Shown piece after piece: positions 27,585 through 36,054 of a DNA stretch of 64,000 nucleotides. Location: the NCBI GenBank assembly GCA_038253945.1, contig JBBSGR010000003.1, positions 186,001 through 250,000 of the forward strand, in the 5' to 3' direction. Under the pieces are notes generated by a model. The model had not been told where the DNA came from, searched no databases, and was given only the letters and a program-made list of their open reading frames with translations. Position numbers and translations under genes: made by a program. Every line of letters begins with the position of its first letter. Positions within the stretch are counted from its first letter, which is position 1. This DNA is from JBBRYW01 sp038253945 (GTDB lineage: Bacteria; Actinomycetota; Thermoleophilia; Gaiellales; Gaiellaceae).

Positions 27585-28438
27585 TAGCCGTGCGCCCGCT
27601 CGTAGGCGTAGAAAGCTCTCGCGCTGGCGGTGAAGAAATGATGGATCTTGTCGGGCTTGCGCACGAAGTAGAGGTAGTCGACACGGGCCGGATGAGCGGC
27701 CGCCTGCAGCGAGGGGAGCCCCGGATTTGCGATCGGCGTCGGCGGCAGGCCGGTGTGCATCCTCGTGTTGTACGGCGTGGGATCTCGCAGCTGTGACTGG
27801 TGGAGCGACTCGGTGGGCGGCACGTCGAGCGCGTAGCGAATCGTCGCGTCGATCTCGAGCCGCATCCGCGCCTTCAAGCGGTTGTAGATGACGGCGGCCA
27901 CGAGCGGCCGCTCGCTCGGCGCGCGCACCTCTTTCTCGATCATCGAGGCGACGATCACGACGTCGTAGGGCGTGAGGTTCTTCGAGCGGGCGTAGCGCAC
28001 GCTCACCCTCGACCACTCCCGCCGGAACGTCTTCAGCTGATCCGCGACGAGGCGTGGCGCCGTCGTCCTGGACGTGAAGGCGTACGTCGCGGGGAACAGG
28101 AACCCCTCGAGCGGGCGCCGCTTGCCGTCGCGGGCAAAGCGCCCCGGTATGCGCGAGCTCGCCGTCACGGCGAGGTAACGGGCTGCGGAGAGCGTCGGCG
28201 TGACGCCGCGCTTGCTCCTCGCGATCTTGTCGACCGCCGTGATCCGCTGCGCCATCTGGCGACGCGTGAAGCCCTCCGGGAAGACGATGTGCAGCGTCTT
28301 CGGCCTCGGCGCCGCGACTGCAGGAGGAGGAGGCGGGGGGGGCTGGCTCGAGCCGCCGCTCACCGCAGAGCGAACACCCCAGCCGACGGCAGCGAGGCCG
28401 GCCGTGAGCGCGACGAGCGCGGCCACGCGCCGAATCAC
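27581..28438 (-). CDS. mltG: Endolytic transglycosylase MltG-like protein
   Basis: About 285 residues from GTG at 28438. An N-terminal membrane helix (RRVAALVALTAGLAAVGWGV) is followed by a poly-Pro linker, a LysM-like lobe (TLHIVFPEGFTRRQMAQRI) and the YceG domain: LEGFLFPATYAF, TPYDVVIVASMIEKEVRAPSER (catalytic Glu), YNRLKARMRLEIDATIRYAL, YNTRMHTGLPPTPIANPGLPSLQAA. It cleaves nascent peptidoglycan strands. The ruvX-mltG-aroE order is common in Gram-positives. The much longer open frame upstream is not coding. Confidence 0.9.
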   Translation of the reverse strand: MIRRVAALVALTAGLAAVGWGVRSAVSGGSSQPPPPPPPAVAAPRPKTLHIVFPEGFTRRQMAQRITAVDKIARSKRGVTPTLSAARYLAVTASSRIPGRFARDGKRRPLEGFLFPATYAFTSRTTAPRLVADQLKTFRREWSRVSVRYARSKNLTPYDVVIVASMIEKEVRAPSERPLVAAVIYNRLKARMRLEIDATIRYALDVPPTESLHQSQLRDPTPYNTRMHTGLPPTPIANPGLPSLQAAAHPARVDYLYFVRKPDKIHHFFTASARAFYAYERAHGY

Positions 28439-28482
28439 GACCTGGCGCCGGGAAGCCCGGCCGCGAGTGGCTCGTGCCGCGT

Positions 28483-28884
28483 TCAGGACTCGCGCCCGCC
28501 CAGGCGCGCGAGGTAGCCGGTCAGGAGGTGTGCCGCCGCGCGTGCGTCGTCCGGCTCGCCGGCAACCGCCCCGACGCTTCCCGCGAGCACCGAGGTGAAG
28601 CGTTCGTCGAAGCTCTCGATGGGCAGCCGCGTCAGCGTGCGAAGCGTCTCGAGGAAGCGCTCGGTCTCTCCGACCTGCCGGCCGCGCTCTCCTCGAAGCG
28701 TCAGCGGGAGGCCGACGACGATGCGCTCGGGGGCCTCGGCGCGAATCAGCTCGCCGAGGGTCGCTCGGCCCGGCGCGCTGTCGACGCGCTCGATCACTGC
28801 TAGAGGCCGAGCGAGCGTCCCAGTCGGATCGGAAACCGCCACCCCGGTCCGCGCGCGGCCGTAGTCGAGGGCGAGCACCTTCAC
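28483..28884 (-). CDS. ruvX: Holliday-junction resolvase-like YqgF/RuvX protein
   Basis: 133 residues from GTG at 28884 (VKVLALDYGRARTGVAVSD is the conserved start with the first acidic residue). Other motifs: IVVGLPLTLRGERGRQV, PIESFDERFTSV and DDARAAAHLLTGYL. It is an RNase H-fold nuclease implicated in pre-16S rRNA processing and recombination. It is first in the minus-strand run leading to mltG and the aro genes, divergent from the methylamine locus. Confidence 0.9.
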   Translation of the reverse strand: MKVLALDYGRARTGVAVSDPTGTLARPLAVIERVDSAPGRATLGELIRAEAPERIVVGLPLTLRGERGRQVGETERFLETLRTLTRLPIESFDERFTSVLAGSVGAVAGEPDDARAAAHLLTGYLARLGGRES

Positions 28885-28931
28885 GGGGCCGGGATTGTAA
28901 CGGCGGCGATCCGCACAGGACTGCCTCGGGC

Positions 28932-28960
28932 TTGACATTGATGTCGCGCCCCCTTAGATA
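28932..28960 (+). promoter_or_regulatory. Strong housekeeping-type promoter of the gmaS-mgs operon
   Basis: A perfect TTGACA (28932-28937), a 17-base spacer and TAGATA (28955-28960) face the gmaS gene. This leaves a leader of about 50 bases with an AAGGAG ribosome-binding site at 29006-29011, 6 bases before the ATG. Confidence 0.75.
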
Positions 28961-29017
28961 CGCTCCGATGCACGCTGTGCCAGTCCGAGCGGCTTCCGAG
29001 GTGGGAAGGAGAGCAGC

Positions 29018-30463
29018 ATGGGAATCGCCGAGTCGGCGGTAGGCCAAGTCCAGACGGTCCTCGGCAGGGGGCCGGTTGCCGACCCGTTCGCCACGCTGGA
29101 GGAAGCGCGCAGCGATCCGGCGCGACTCGAGCTGATCCAGGCGATTCGCAAGGAGATCAACGAGAAGGGGATCAAGTACATCTTCTTCCAGCAAGTCTCC
29201 GTCTCTGGCCACATCAACGGCAAAGGCGTCTCGTCGACGATGTGGGAGAAGGTGGCCGAGGATGGCTACCAGCTCGTGTACGGAGCCACGGCCGACCTCT
29301 TCGTCGACCGGGAGAATCGTTACATCGGATTCGGTCCTGAGGAATCTGAGCTCGCGGCGATCGCCGACGTCGAGACGTTTCGGCAGCTGCCGTGGGATCC
29401 GCGCGTCGCCCGGGTCTTCTGTGACTGCTACGACACCGAGACAGGTCAGCTGCTCGAGTCCGACCCGCGCCAGAACCTGAAGCGGATCGTGAACGAGGTC
29501 GAGCAGGAGCTCGGCTACACGTTCTTGTGCGGAATCGAGCCCGAGATGATGTGGATGCGGAAGACCGAGAACCCGAACGATGCGGAGGGGCTGACGAAGC
29601 CGTGGTGCTACCACATCAATCAGTTCGAGGAGCTGCGAGAGATCATTCTCGACGTGATCGACTACGGCGAGAAGCTCGGCATCACTCCGACGTACGGTGA
29701 CCATGAGGACTCGCCCGGCCAGCTCGAGCTGAACTTCCTGTTCGACCGCGCGCTCCGGACGGCGGACAACCTCTCGACGTTCAGGCAGATCTGCGCCGCA
29801 GTCGCGCGGAAGCACGGCGTGATCGCGAGCTTCATGCCGAAGCCGTTCACGGGCGTATCCGCAAACGGCGCCCACCACCACTTCACGCTCGTCGACGAGG
29901 CCGGCAACAACGTCTTCTACGACGCGGACGGGCCGGCGAAGCTGTCGAAGCTGGGGCTCCAGTTCATGGGCGGCATCCTCGATCACTACCGGGGCCTGTG
30001 CGGCATCACGGCTTCGACGGTCAACTCGTACAAGCGCTTCTGGGACTTCGGCTTCTGGGCACCGATCTACAAGGACTATGGGTGGCAGAATCGAACGACT
30101 CTCGTCCGCGTGGCGAGCGGCGGCCGGTTCGAGTTCCGTGCCGTCGACTCCGCGTGCAATCCGTACCTCACGCAGGCGGCTCTCCTCAGGTGCGGCCTCG
30201 ACGGGGTCAAGCGCAAGCTCGACCCGGGGCCGCCGCAACAGCGCAACGTGTACGACGTTCTCGCCGAGGGAGGCGAGATTCCGCGCGTGCCCGGTCACCT
30301 CGGTGAGGCGCTCGACGCGCTCGAGGCCGACGAGGTCGTGCGCTCGGCCCTACCTGGCCGTCTCTACGATGTCTACATGCACTACAAGCGAGACGAGTGG
30401 GAGCGCTTCTGCTCGGCAGTCACCGACTGGGAACGCGAGCGCTACCTCGACATTCTTCCGTAG
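29018..30463 (+). CDS. gmaS: Glutamine-synthetase family protein, probable gamma-glutamylmethylamide synthetase (GlnT/GmaS type)
   Basis: 481 residues. It has the GS fold with FLCGIEPEMMWM, GDHEDSPGQLELNF, the active-site ANGAHHHFTLVD (in place of NGSGMHxH) and RVASGGRFEFRAVDS. This subgroup (GlnT/GmaS) ligates methylamine or ammonia to glutamate. Three genes for N-methylglutamate synthase subunits follow directly, the same arrangement as in known methylamine-using bacteria, so methylamine is the likely substrate. A true assimilatory glutamine synthetase role cannot be excluded from sequence. It has its own strong promoter and ribosome-binding site. Confidence 0.82.
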   Translation: MGIAESAVGQVQTVLGRGPVADPFATLEEARSDPARLELIQAIRKEINEKGIKYIFFQQVSVSGHINGKGVSSTMWEKVAEDGYQLVYGATADLFVDRENRYIGFGPEESELAAIADVETFRQLPWDPRVARVFCDCYDTETGQLLESDPRQNLKRIVNEVEQELGYTFLCGIEPEMMWMRKTENPNDAEGLTKPWCYHINQFEELREIILDVIDYGEKLGITPTYGDHEDSPGQLELNFLFDRALRTADNLSTFRQICAAVARKHGVIASFMPKPFTGVSANGAHHHFTLVDEAGNNVFYDADGPAKLSKLGLQFMGGILDHYRGLCGITASTVNSYKRFWDFGFWAPIYKDYGWQNRTTLVRVASGGRFEFRAVDSACNPYLTQAALLRCGLDGVKRKLDPGPPQQRNVYDVLAEGGEIPRVPGHLGEALDALEADEVVRSALPGRLYDVYMHYKRDEWERFCSAVTDWERERYLDILP

Positions 30464-30477
30464 GGAGCGGCGACGCT

Positions 30478-31407
30478 ATGTGCGGAATCGCCGGCATCAT
30501 CTATCGGGACGGCGCCCGTCAGATCGGCCACGAGATGACGCAGATGCTTCAGTCGATGAAGCACCGCGGGCCGGACTCGACGGGCTATGCCTTGTACGGT
30601 CAGCCGTCGAGCCTCATCGTCATGCGCTACAAGCTCGCGGACGCGAACACGCCGCGGGACTTCGACTTCCACGATCGCCTCGAACGTCACCGCCGCCAGG
30701 TCGAGACGCGCCTCGGCACGATCGGAGCGCGCCTCACGGACATCGCAGCAGAGACCGAATATGCCTACCGGGCCACCCTGGAGTACGACGGCGACCTGAA
30801 GCAGCTCGCCGACTACGTCGAGGACGTGGTGGACTGCGAGGTGCTCTCGCTCGGCCACTCGCTCGAGATCATCAAAGACCTGGGGGATGCCGCGACGGTG
30901 GCCGAGCAGTACCACCTGGACGACTTCGCCGGCACGCACGCGATCGGCCATGTCCGGATGGCGACCGAGTCCGACGTCGACATCTCGGGGGCGCACCCCT
31001 ACTGGGCCTACCCGTTCGAGGACGTGGCCGTCGTTCACAACGGGCAGCTGACGAACTACTTCCAGTGGCGTCGGCGGCTGGAGCGCTCCGGACACCGATT
31101 CCAGTCGGAGTGCGACTCGGAGATCATCGCGGTCTATCTCGCCGAGAGGATGACCGGGGGCATGTCCCTGGAGGAGGCGATGCGGCAGAGCCTCGAGGAT
31201 CTGGACGGCGTGTTCACGTACCTCTGCGTGACGGGGGACGCCCTCGGCGTGGCGAAGGACGAGATGGCGGCGAAGCCGCTCGTCCTGTACGAGAGCGACG
31301 AGCTGGTGGCGCTCGCCTCGGAGGAGATCGCGATCCGCTCGCTCGTCGACCACGAGATCGAGACGTACGACCCGTACGAGTCGGAGGTCATGGTGTGGCA
31401 GAGGTAG
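30478..31407 (+). CDS. mgsA: N-methylglutamate synthase subunit A (class II glutamine amidotransferase, GlxB-like)
   Basis: 309 residues. The ATG at 30478 puts the catalytic Cys at position 2 (MCGIAGIIYRDGARQ), as needed for an N-terminal nucleophile amidotransferase; the longer frame would bury it. Also KHRGPDSTGYALYG, GHVRMATESDVDISGAHPYW, VVHNGQLTNYFQW and FQSECDSEIIAVYLAE. In NMG synthase this subunit hydrolyses gamma-glutamylmethylamide and channels methylamine. It is 14 bases after gmaS. Confidence 0.85.
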   Translation: MCGIAGIIYRDGARQIGHEMTQMLQSMKHRGPDSTGYALYGQPSSLIVMRYKLADANTPRDFDFHDRLERHRRQVETRLGTIGARLTDIAAETEYAYRATLEYDGDLKQLADYVEDVVDCEVLSLGHSLEIIKDLGDAATVAEQYHLDDFAGTHAIGHVRMATESDVDISGAHPYWAYPFEDVAVVHNGQLTNYFQWRRRLERSGHRFQSECDSEIIAVYLAERMTGGMSLEEAMRQSLEDLDGVFTYLCVTGDALGVAKDEMAAKPLVLYESDELVALASEEIAIRSLVDHEIETYDPYESEVMVWQR

Positions 31408-31417
31408 GAGGTGCGCG

Positions 31418-32215
31418 GTGCCGGGCGGAGCGCTGACGGGCGAGAGCCGGATCAGGTACGACGCCCGCGGCCTCGCGGAGCCGTTCGCCGAGGCTCCGTG
31501 CGTCTCGGAGATCGAGGGCGAGCGGGCGGAGTTCGACGCGCAAGACCTGTCCACGAGGCAGATCAACCTCGAGCTGCGGCGGCTCCTCTACGAGCAGGGC
31601 GTCAAGGACGTGACGGTTGCGAATCCGGGCGGCAAGCACTCGCTCGGCGTCGGGATCCTGACGCGCTGCCGCATCCGCTTCCAGGGCAGCCTCGGCTACT
31701 TCGGCTGCGGCTTGATCGACGGGCCGGAGGTGCACGTCGCCGGCCGCCTCGGCTGGTCGGCGTGCGAGAACATGATGTCGGGCGTCGTCGTCGTCGAGGG
31801 GAACGCCGGCTCGCTCACCGGGGCCGCGATGCGCGGCGGAGACCTGCTCGTGAAGGGCCGGGTGGGCGCACGCACGGGAATCGACCAGAAAGGTGGGTCG
31901 ATCATCGTCCTCGGCGACGTAGGCTCGATGACGGCGTTCATGCTGCAGCGCGGTCGTCAGATCCTCTGCGGCAACGTCGGGCCCGGTCTCGGCGACTCGA
32001 TGTACGACGGCCAGATCTACGTCGCCGGCAGCGTGAAGTCGCTCGGCATCGACTGCGTCCCCGGCGAGTGGGACGACTCGGACACCGAGTTCATCGAGCG
32101 CAAGTTCCGCATCTACGGGCTCGGCTCACCGCCGGAGTTCCAGAAGTTCGTGTGCGGCAAGAAGCTCTACAACTACGACAACCTCGAGCCTTCCGAGCGG
32201 AAGCTCGTCCTCTAA
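31418..32215 (+). CDS. mgsC: N-methylglutamate synthase subunit C (glutamate-synthase GXGXG domain, GlxC-like)
   Basis: 265 residues from GTG at 31418, preceded by AGGAGGT. It consists of the right-handed beta-helix of glutamate synthase alpha C-terminal type, with repeating turns such as VANPGGKHSLGVGI, GCGLIDGPEVHVAGRLGW, MMSGVVVVEGNAGSLTG, GGSIIVLGDVGSMTAFMLQ and GGRQILCGN-like segments. It is a structural partner between the amidase and FMN subunits, encoded between mgsA and mgsB. Confidence 0.85.
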   Translation: MPGGALTGESRIRYDARGLAEPFAEAPCVSEIEGERAEFDAQDLSTRQINLELRRLLYEQGVKDVTVANPGGKHSLGVGILTRCRIRFQGSLGYFGCGLIDGPEVHVAGRLGWSACENMMSGVVVVEGNAGSLTGAAMRGGDLLVKGRVGARTGIDQKGGSIIVLGDVGSMTAFMLQRGRQILCGNVGPGLGDSMYDGQIYVAGSVKSLGIDCVPGEWDDSDTEFIERKFRIYGLGSPPEFQKFVCGKKLYNYDNLEPSERKLVL

Positions 32216-32227
32216 CCAGGAGAGTCG

Positions 32228-33724
32228 ATGGCCACCAGCGATCGCTACGAGCACGTCGAAGACAACGTCGGCAAGCGGCAGCCGTCCCGGCGCGTGGTGC
32301 TCGGGCGCAGCCCCATCTTCACGCCCGAGGTGATCAACGACATCCACATGAAGGCGGAGCTCGGGCGCTACCGGATGCGGGGCTTCTCGATGTTCAAGAA
32401 GATCCCTCACTGGGACGACCTGATGTTCATGCCCGGCACGCTGACGCGGTTCGTGATCGAGGGATACCGCGAGAAATGCGAGACGAAGACGGTGCTTGGC
32501 GCTCGCTTCGCGAAGAAGCCGCTCGAGCTCGATATCCCGGTCTACATCACGGGCATGAGCTTCGGCGCGCTCTCGCTCGAGGCGAAGATGGCCCTCGCGA
32601 AGGCGGCGTCCATGGCGGGAACGGCGACCTGCTCGGGCGAAGGCGGGATGATCCCGCCCGAGCGGGAGCTCTCGACCAAGTGGTACTACCAGTGCATCCA
32701 GAGCCGGTACGGGTTCAACCCGCACCACCTGATGCTCGCCGACGCCTGCGAGTTCTTCATCGGCCAGGGCTGCAAGGTCGGCCTCGGCGGTCACCTGATG
32801 GGTCAGAAGGTGACGGAGCAGGTGGCAGAGATGCGCTCTCTGCCGCCGGGGATCGACCAGCGCTCGCCCGCGCGCCATCCGGACTGGCTCGGCCCGGATG
32901 ATCTCTCGCTGAAGATCCAGGAGGTCCGCGAGGCGACGGACTACCAGATTCCGATCCAGCTCAAGCTCGGTGCCGCGCGCGTCTACGACGACGTACGCAT
33001 GGCCGCGAAGTGCGGGCCCGACATCATCTACCTGGACGGTGCCGAGGGCGGCACGGGCGCGGGGCCGCACCTCGCCACGGAGGAGACGGGCATCCCACTG
33101 CTCGCGGCCATCCCCGAGGCGCGCCGCGCGCTCGAGGACGTCGGCCTGCTCGACGACATCGACCTCGTCGTCGCGGGCGGGATCCGAAACGGCGGCGACG
33201 TCGCGAAGTGTCTCGCGCTCGGGGCGAAGGCCGTTGCGCTCGGGCACTCGGCGCTCATCGCCCTGAACTGCAACCGCGAGATCCCCGGCGTCACGGACTA
33301 CGAGGGCACGGTCGGCGTCCCGGCCGGCGAGTGCTACCACTGCCACACGGGCCGCTGCCCGGTCGGGATCACCACCCAGGATCCCGAGCTCCGCAAGCGA
33401 CTCGTCGTCGACGAGGCCGCGGAGCGGGTCTACAACTTCCTCCATACCCTGACGCTCGAGGTGCAGATGCTCGCGCGCGCGTGCGGCAAGACGGACGTCC
33501 ACAGCCTCGAGCCCGAGGATCTGTGCGCGCTGACCGTGGAAGCGGCGGCGATGGCAAAGGTGCCCCTCGCAGGCACGAGCTACATCCCCGGCGTCACGGA
33601 GGAGCGAACGCTCGGGGAAATCAAGCAGCTGCTCGAGAAGCATCTCGAGTACCCGGTCGACTACCTGCCGAGCGAGCAGGCGCCGCCGGCGCCTGCGTTC
33701 ACCCGCGGCGGCGAGCCGGAGTAG
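32228..33724 (+). CDS. mgsB: N-methylglutamate synthase subunit B (FMN/Fe-S glutamate-synthase domain, GlxD-like)
   Basis: 498 residues. It has the FMN-barrel glutamate synthase domain: FGALSLEAKMALAKAASMAG, TCSGEGGMIPPERE, VGLGGHLMGQKV, LKLGAARVYDDVRMAAKCGPDIIYLDGAEGGTGAG, DLVVAGGIRNGGDVAKCLALGA. A 3Fe-4S-type cluster motif CYHCHTGRCPVGITTQDP lies near the C-terminal third. It reductively joins methylamine and 2-oxoglutarate to N-methylglutamate when acting with MgsA and MgsC. The ATG follows a GGAGAG ribosome-binding site. Confidence 0.87.
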   Translation: MATSDRYEHVEDNVGKRQPSRRVVLGRSPIFTPEVINDIHMKAELGRYRMRGFSMFKKIPHWDDLMFMPGTLTRFVIEGYREKCETKTVLGARFAKKPLELDIPVYITGMSFGALSLEAKMALAKAASMAGTATCSGEGGMIPPERELSTKWYYQCIQSRYGFNPHHLMLADACEFFIGQGCKVGLGGHLMGQKVTEQVAEMRSLPPGIDQRSPARHPDWLGPDDLSLKIQEVREATDYQIPIQLKLGAARVYDDVRMAAKCGPDIIYLDGAEGGTGAGPHLATEETGIPLLAAIPEARRALEDVGLLDDIDLVVAGGIRNGGDVAKCLALGAKAVALGHSALIALNCNREIPGVTDYEGTVGVPAGECYHCHTGRCPVGITTQDPELRKRLVVDEAAERVYNFLHTLTLEVQMLARACGKTDVHSLEPEDLCALTVEAAAMAKVPLAGTSYIPGVTEERTLGEIKQLLEKHLEYPVDYLPSEQAPPAPAFTRGGEPE

Positions 33725-33728
33725 GCGG

Positions 33729-34223
33729 GTGGCCGGCGACTCGGATGTGAAGGGCGTCGAAGAGGCGCGGGAGACCGAGCTCACGGATGAGCAGGGCACC
33801 CGGGAGCCCGAGAAGAAGTTCGCCCTCGACGCCGAGTACCTCGCAGGCCGCCGCTTTCCCTACCAGGAGCAGATCGCCCTGGTCGAGGACCTCGATCTCG
33901 TCGCCGCCGTTCCCGGCGAGGACATCAACTGGCTCGAGGACGTCGAGCTGCTCCAGGAGGACGGCGTACCGGCCGTGTTCGACCGCTACTCGAACTCGTT
34001 CCTCAAGATCTACTTCCCGATTCCCGCGGGCCGCGAGCACGAGCTCGCACGGAAGGTGCTCGTCACGCATCTGCAGTCCGGCAACTCGTACGGAATCCAG
34101 CTGAAGGAGAAGCACGCCAAGTTTCGCCAGCCGGAGCTAGGCCCGTGGGTCGAGGACTCGAGGACGGTCGGCACCGACTGGAAGCCCCCGGTCCTCGAGG
34201 GGTGGGACCCGCCCGCGCACTGA
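33729..34223 (+). CDS. Acidic protein of unknown function, last gene of the gmaS-mgs operon
   Basis: 164 residues from GTG, 4 bases after mgsB. Highly acidic and charged at the N-terminus (VEEARETELTDEQGTREPEKK), then a compact part with YLAGRRFPYQEQIALVEDLDLV, FDRYSNSFLKIYFPIPAGREHEL, VLVTHLQSGNSYGIQLKEKHAKF and a Trp/Pro-rich tail. No signal peptide, membrane helix or Cys pair. I recognise no family. The tight spacing implies co-translation with the N-methylglutamate synthase, so a helper or assembly role is possible. Confidence 0.7.
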   Translation: MAGDSDVKGVEEARETELTDEQGTREPEKKFALDAEYLAGRRFPYQEQIALVEDLDLVAAVPGEDINWLEDVELLQEDGVPAVFDRYSNSFLKIYFPIPAGREHELARKVLVTHLQSGNSYGIQLKEKHAKFRQPELGPWVEDSRTVGTDWKPPVLEGWDPPAH

Positions 34224-34279
34224 GCGCGCCGAGCTGGGCGGACGGGCGGAGGTTGGCCGCCCTTGCGAGTGGGTATCTC

Positions 34280-34768
34280 TCAGCAATTCAAAGAGCTGCG
34301 AACGAGACTGCTCGGCAGCCGCAAACGAAGGAGCAGCGCCTGGGTTCGCCGGAGCATCTGGCCCGTTGGTCGCTTTCGGCCGAAGTCGACGCGCACGTCC
34401 ACGTAGTACAGCCGTCGATAGCGACCGGCAAATCGATACTCCGGAAGCGGCGCGCCCTCCTGGGACGAAATCTGATCCGGATGGGCGATCCGCAGCGGCA
34501 GCCGCAAGGGGCGCCGCGCCGTAGGAGCCGGAGAGGTCAGTGCGCGGCGGGAGAGGAGAACCTCGACGTAGATGCCGCTCGCTGGAATGTCGTTCAGGTT
34601 GTGGAACCCGCGCGTGTGCGCAAAGGCATCGATCGTGGCGTCCGGGCCCTCGCCGGGACCGAGATTTCCCTGCACCCATTCAGCCGGTAGAGGACTGAAA
34701 CGCGCGGGACAGATCAAGCCGGGCGGCGAGACGAGAGCCAGGGCTCCTACCAGCGCTGCAAGCATCAC
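34280..34768 (-). CDS. Hypothetical secreted protein
   Basis: About 162 residues from GTG (34768) or ATG (34765). The N-terminus looks like a signal peptide (MMLAALVGALALVSPPGLICPARF). The mature part contains PLPAEWVQGNLGPGEGPDATIDAF and YRRLYYVDVRVDFGR. The C-terminus is Arg/Leu-rich and less protein-like. It lies between the two convergent methylamine operons. No family recognised; codon use is only moderately convincing. Confidence 0.45.
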   Translation of the reverse strand: MMLAALVGALALVSPPGLICPARFSPLPAEWVQGNLGPGEGPDATIDAFAHTRGFHNLNDIPASGIYVEVLLSRRALTSPAPTARRPLRLPLRIAHPDQISSQEGAPLPEYRFAGRYRRLYYVDVRVDFGRKRPTGQMLRRTQALLLRLRLPSSLVRSSLNC

Positions 34769-34917
34769 TAAGCGGTACGGCCGACGCGCTCACCGAGGTC
34801 CCGCCGTTGTGACAAGTTCCATCTGCGATGCGATGCCGTTGGCGGCCGGAGCCGGGCTTCGCTCGGCGGGAGGCCAAGAGCGGCCGGGCAGCGAGAGCGC
34901 AGAAGGAGGGGGTCCGC

Positions 34918-34938
34918 GGGGGAATCCTGGGTTCCCCC
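34918..34938 (-). terminator. Hairpin downstream of the GcvT-like gene
   Basis: GGGGGAA-TCCTGGG-TTCCCCC forms a perfect 7-bp stem starting just after the stop codon of the last gene of the minus-strand methylamine operon. There is no T-run, so termination is only likely. Confidence 0.45.
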
Positions 34939-34941
34939 ACG

Positions 34942-36054
34942 TTACCCCTCCTTCACGCGCTTCCGCTCGGGCTCGTACACCGGGTGGCGAACGACCTCGC
35001 CGGCGACGAGCTCGTCGCCGATTCGCGCCTCGACCTTGGTTCCCGCCTGCGCGAGGTCGATGCGAACCTTCGCCAGCCCGAGCGTTCGTCCGCCGAGGTA
35101 GGGGGAGACGATCGCCTGGGTCACCAGGCCGACCTCCTCGCCGTCTGCGACGAGCGCGGCCCCGGTCGCGGCGTCGCCGCCCGACTCGAGCGTCACGCTG
35201 GCCAACCGCAACCGCGCCGCGCCCTTTCCACCCGCGAGCGCATCGCGGCCGAGGAACTCGCCCTTGTCGAGCGCCACGGCCCAGCCCAGCCCGCACTCGT
35301 ACGGCGACACCGTCTCGTCGTACTCGACTCCGCCGATGATGAAGCCTCCCTCGATCCGGAACAGGTCGAGCGCGTTCATTCCGATCACCTTCATCCCGTG
35401 CGGCTCGCCGGCCTCCACGAGCGTGTCCCACAGCTCGAGCGCGCGGTCGCGCTCGACCCAGAGCTCCCAGCCGAGCTCCGCCGTGTAACCGAGGCGCGGC
35501 ATGAAGACGCCCGGAATGCCCCCGACCTCGACGTCGTCCTTGCACGTGTAGTAGGGGAAGGCCTCGTTCGAGAGATCGGTGCTCGTAATCGGCTGCAAGA
35601 TGTCGCGTGAGCGCGGACCCTGGACACAGAGGTGTCCGACGTCGTCGGTGAAGACCCGCATCGTGACACCGGTACCTTCGCATCGCGCCGCGAAGATCTC
35701 GAGGTCCTTGTCGTTCGCACCGCAGAAGCGAACCCGGTTCTCGCCGAGACGCATGACCGTACAGTCGTCGATCATCTTGCCCTGCTCGTTGCAGAGCGGG
35801 CCGTATGCCATCCGTCCGGCCGCCAGCCCGGACACGTCGCGCGCCACGACGGCGTTGACGATGTCGATCGCGCCCTCGCCCTCGAGGTCGACCTTGCGCA
35901 GCATCCCGAAGTCCATCAGCCCGGCCGTCTCCCGTACCGCTCGGTACTCCTCGAGCGGGTCGGTGACGACCGTCGGCGCCCAGTAGCCGAAGAGGTCCAT
36001 CCACTCGTCGGTCATCGCCTCGAGGCGCGGGTAGAACGCGGTTTCCTTGGTCAT
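34942..36054 (-). CDS. GcvT-like aminomethyltransferase family protein
   Basis: 370 residues. It has the folate-binding T-protein fold: RAVRETAGLMDFGMLRKVDLEGEGA, MIDDCTVMRLGENRVRFCGAN, LCVQGPRSRDILQ, MPRLGYTAELGWELWVERD, GMKVIGMNALDLFRIEGGF and a C-terminal barrel with HPVYEPERKRVKEG. Relatives move one-carbon units to tetrahydrofolate (GcvT, DmdA, the C-terminal part of sarcosine/dimethylglycine dehydrogenases). Co-transcription with a methylamine dehydrogenase and ETF suggests it captures formaldehyde-level carbon. The ATG overlaps the upstream stop (ATGA). Confidence 0.85.
   Translation of the reverse strand: MTKETAFYPRLEAMTDEWMDLFGYWAPTVVTDPLEEYRAVRETAGLMDFGMLRKVDLEGEGAIDIVNAVVARDVSGLAAGRMAYGPLCNEQGKMIDDCTVMRLGENRVRFCGANDKDLEIFAARCEGTGVTMRVFTDDVGHLCVQGPRSRDILQPITSTDLSNEAFPYYTCKDDVEVGGIPGVFMPRLGYTAELGWELWVERDRALELWDTLVEAGEPHGMKVIGMNALDLFRIEGGFIIGGVEYDETVSPYECGLGWAVALDKGEFLGRDALAGGKGAARLRLASVTLESGGDAATGAALVADGEEVGLVTQAIVSPYLGGRTLGLAKVRIDLAQAGTKVEARIGDELVAGEVVRHPVYEPERKRVKEG

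Noticed and set aside
28960..30298. Extension of the mltG open frame to 905 codons, antisense to gmaS
   Set aside because: The extra part is antisense to the clearly conserved gmaS and covers ruvX in another frame; mltG begins near 28438.
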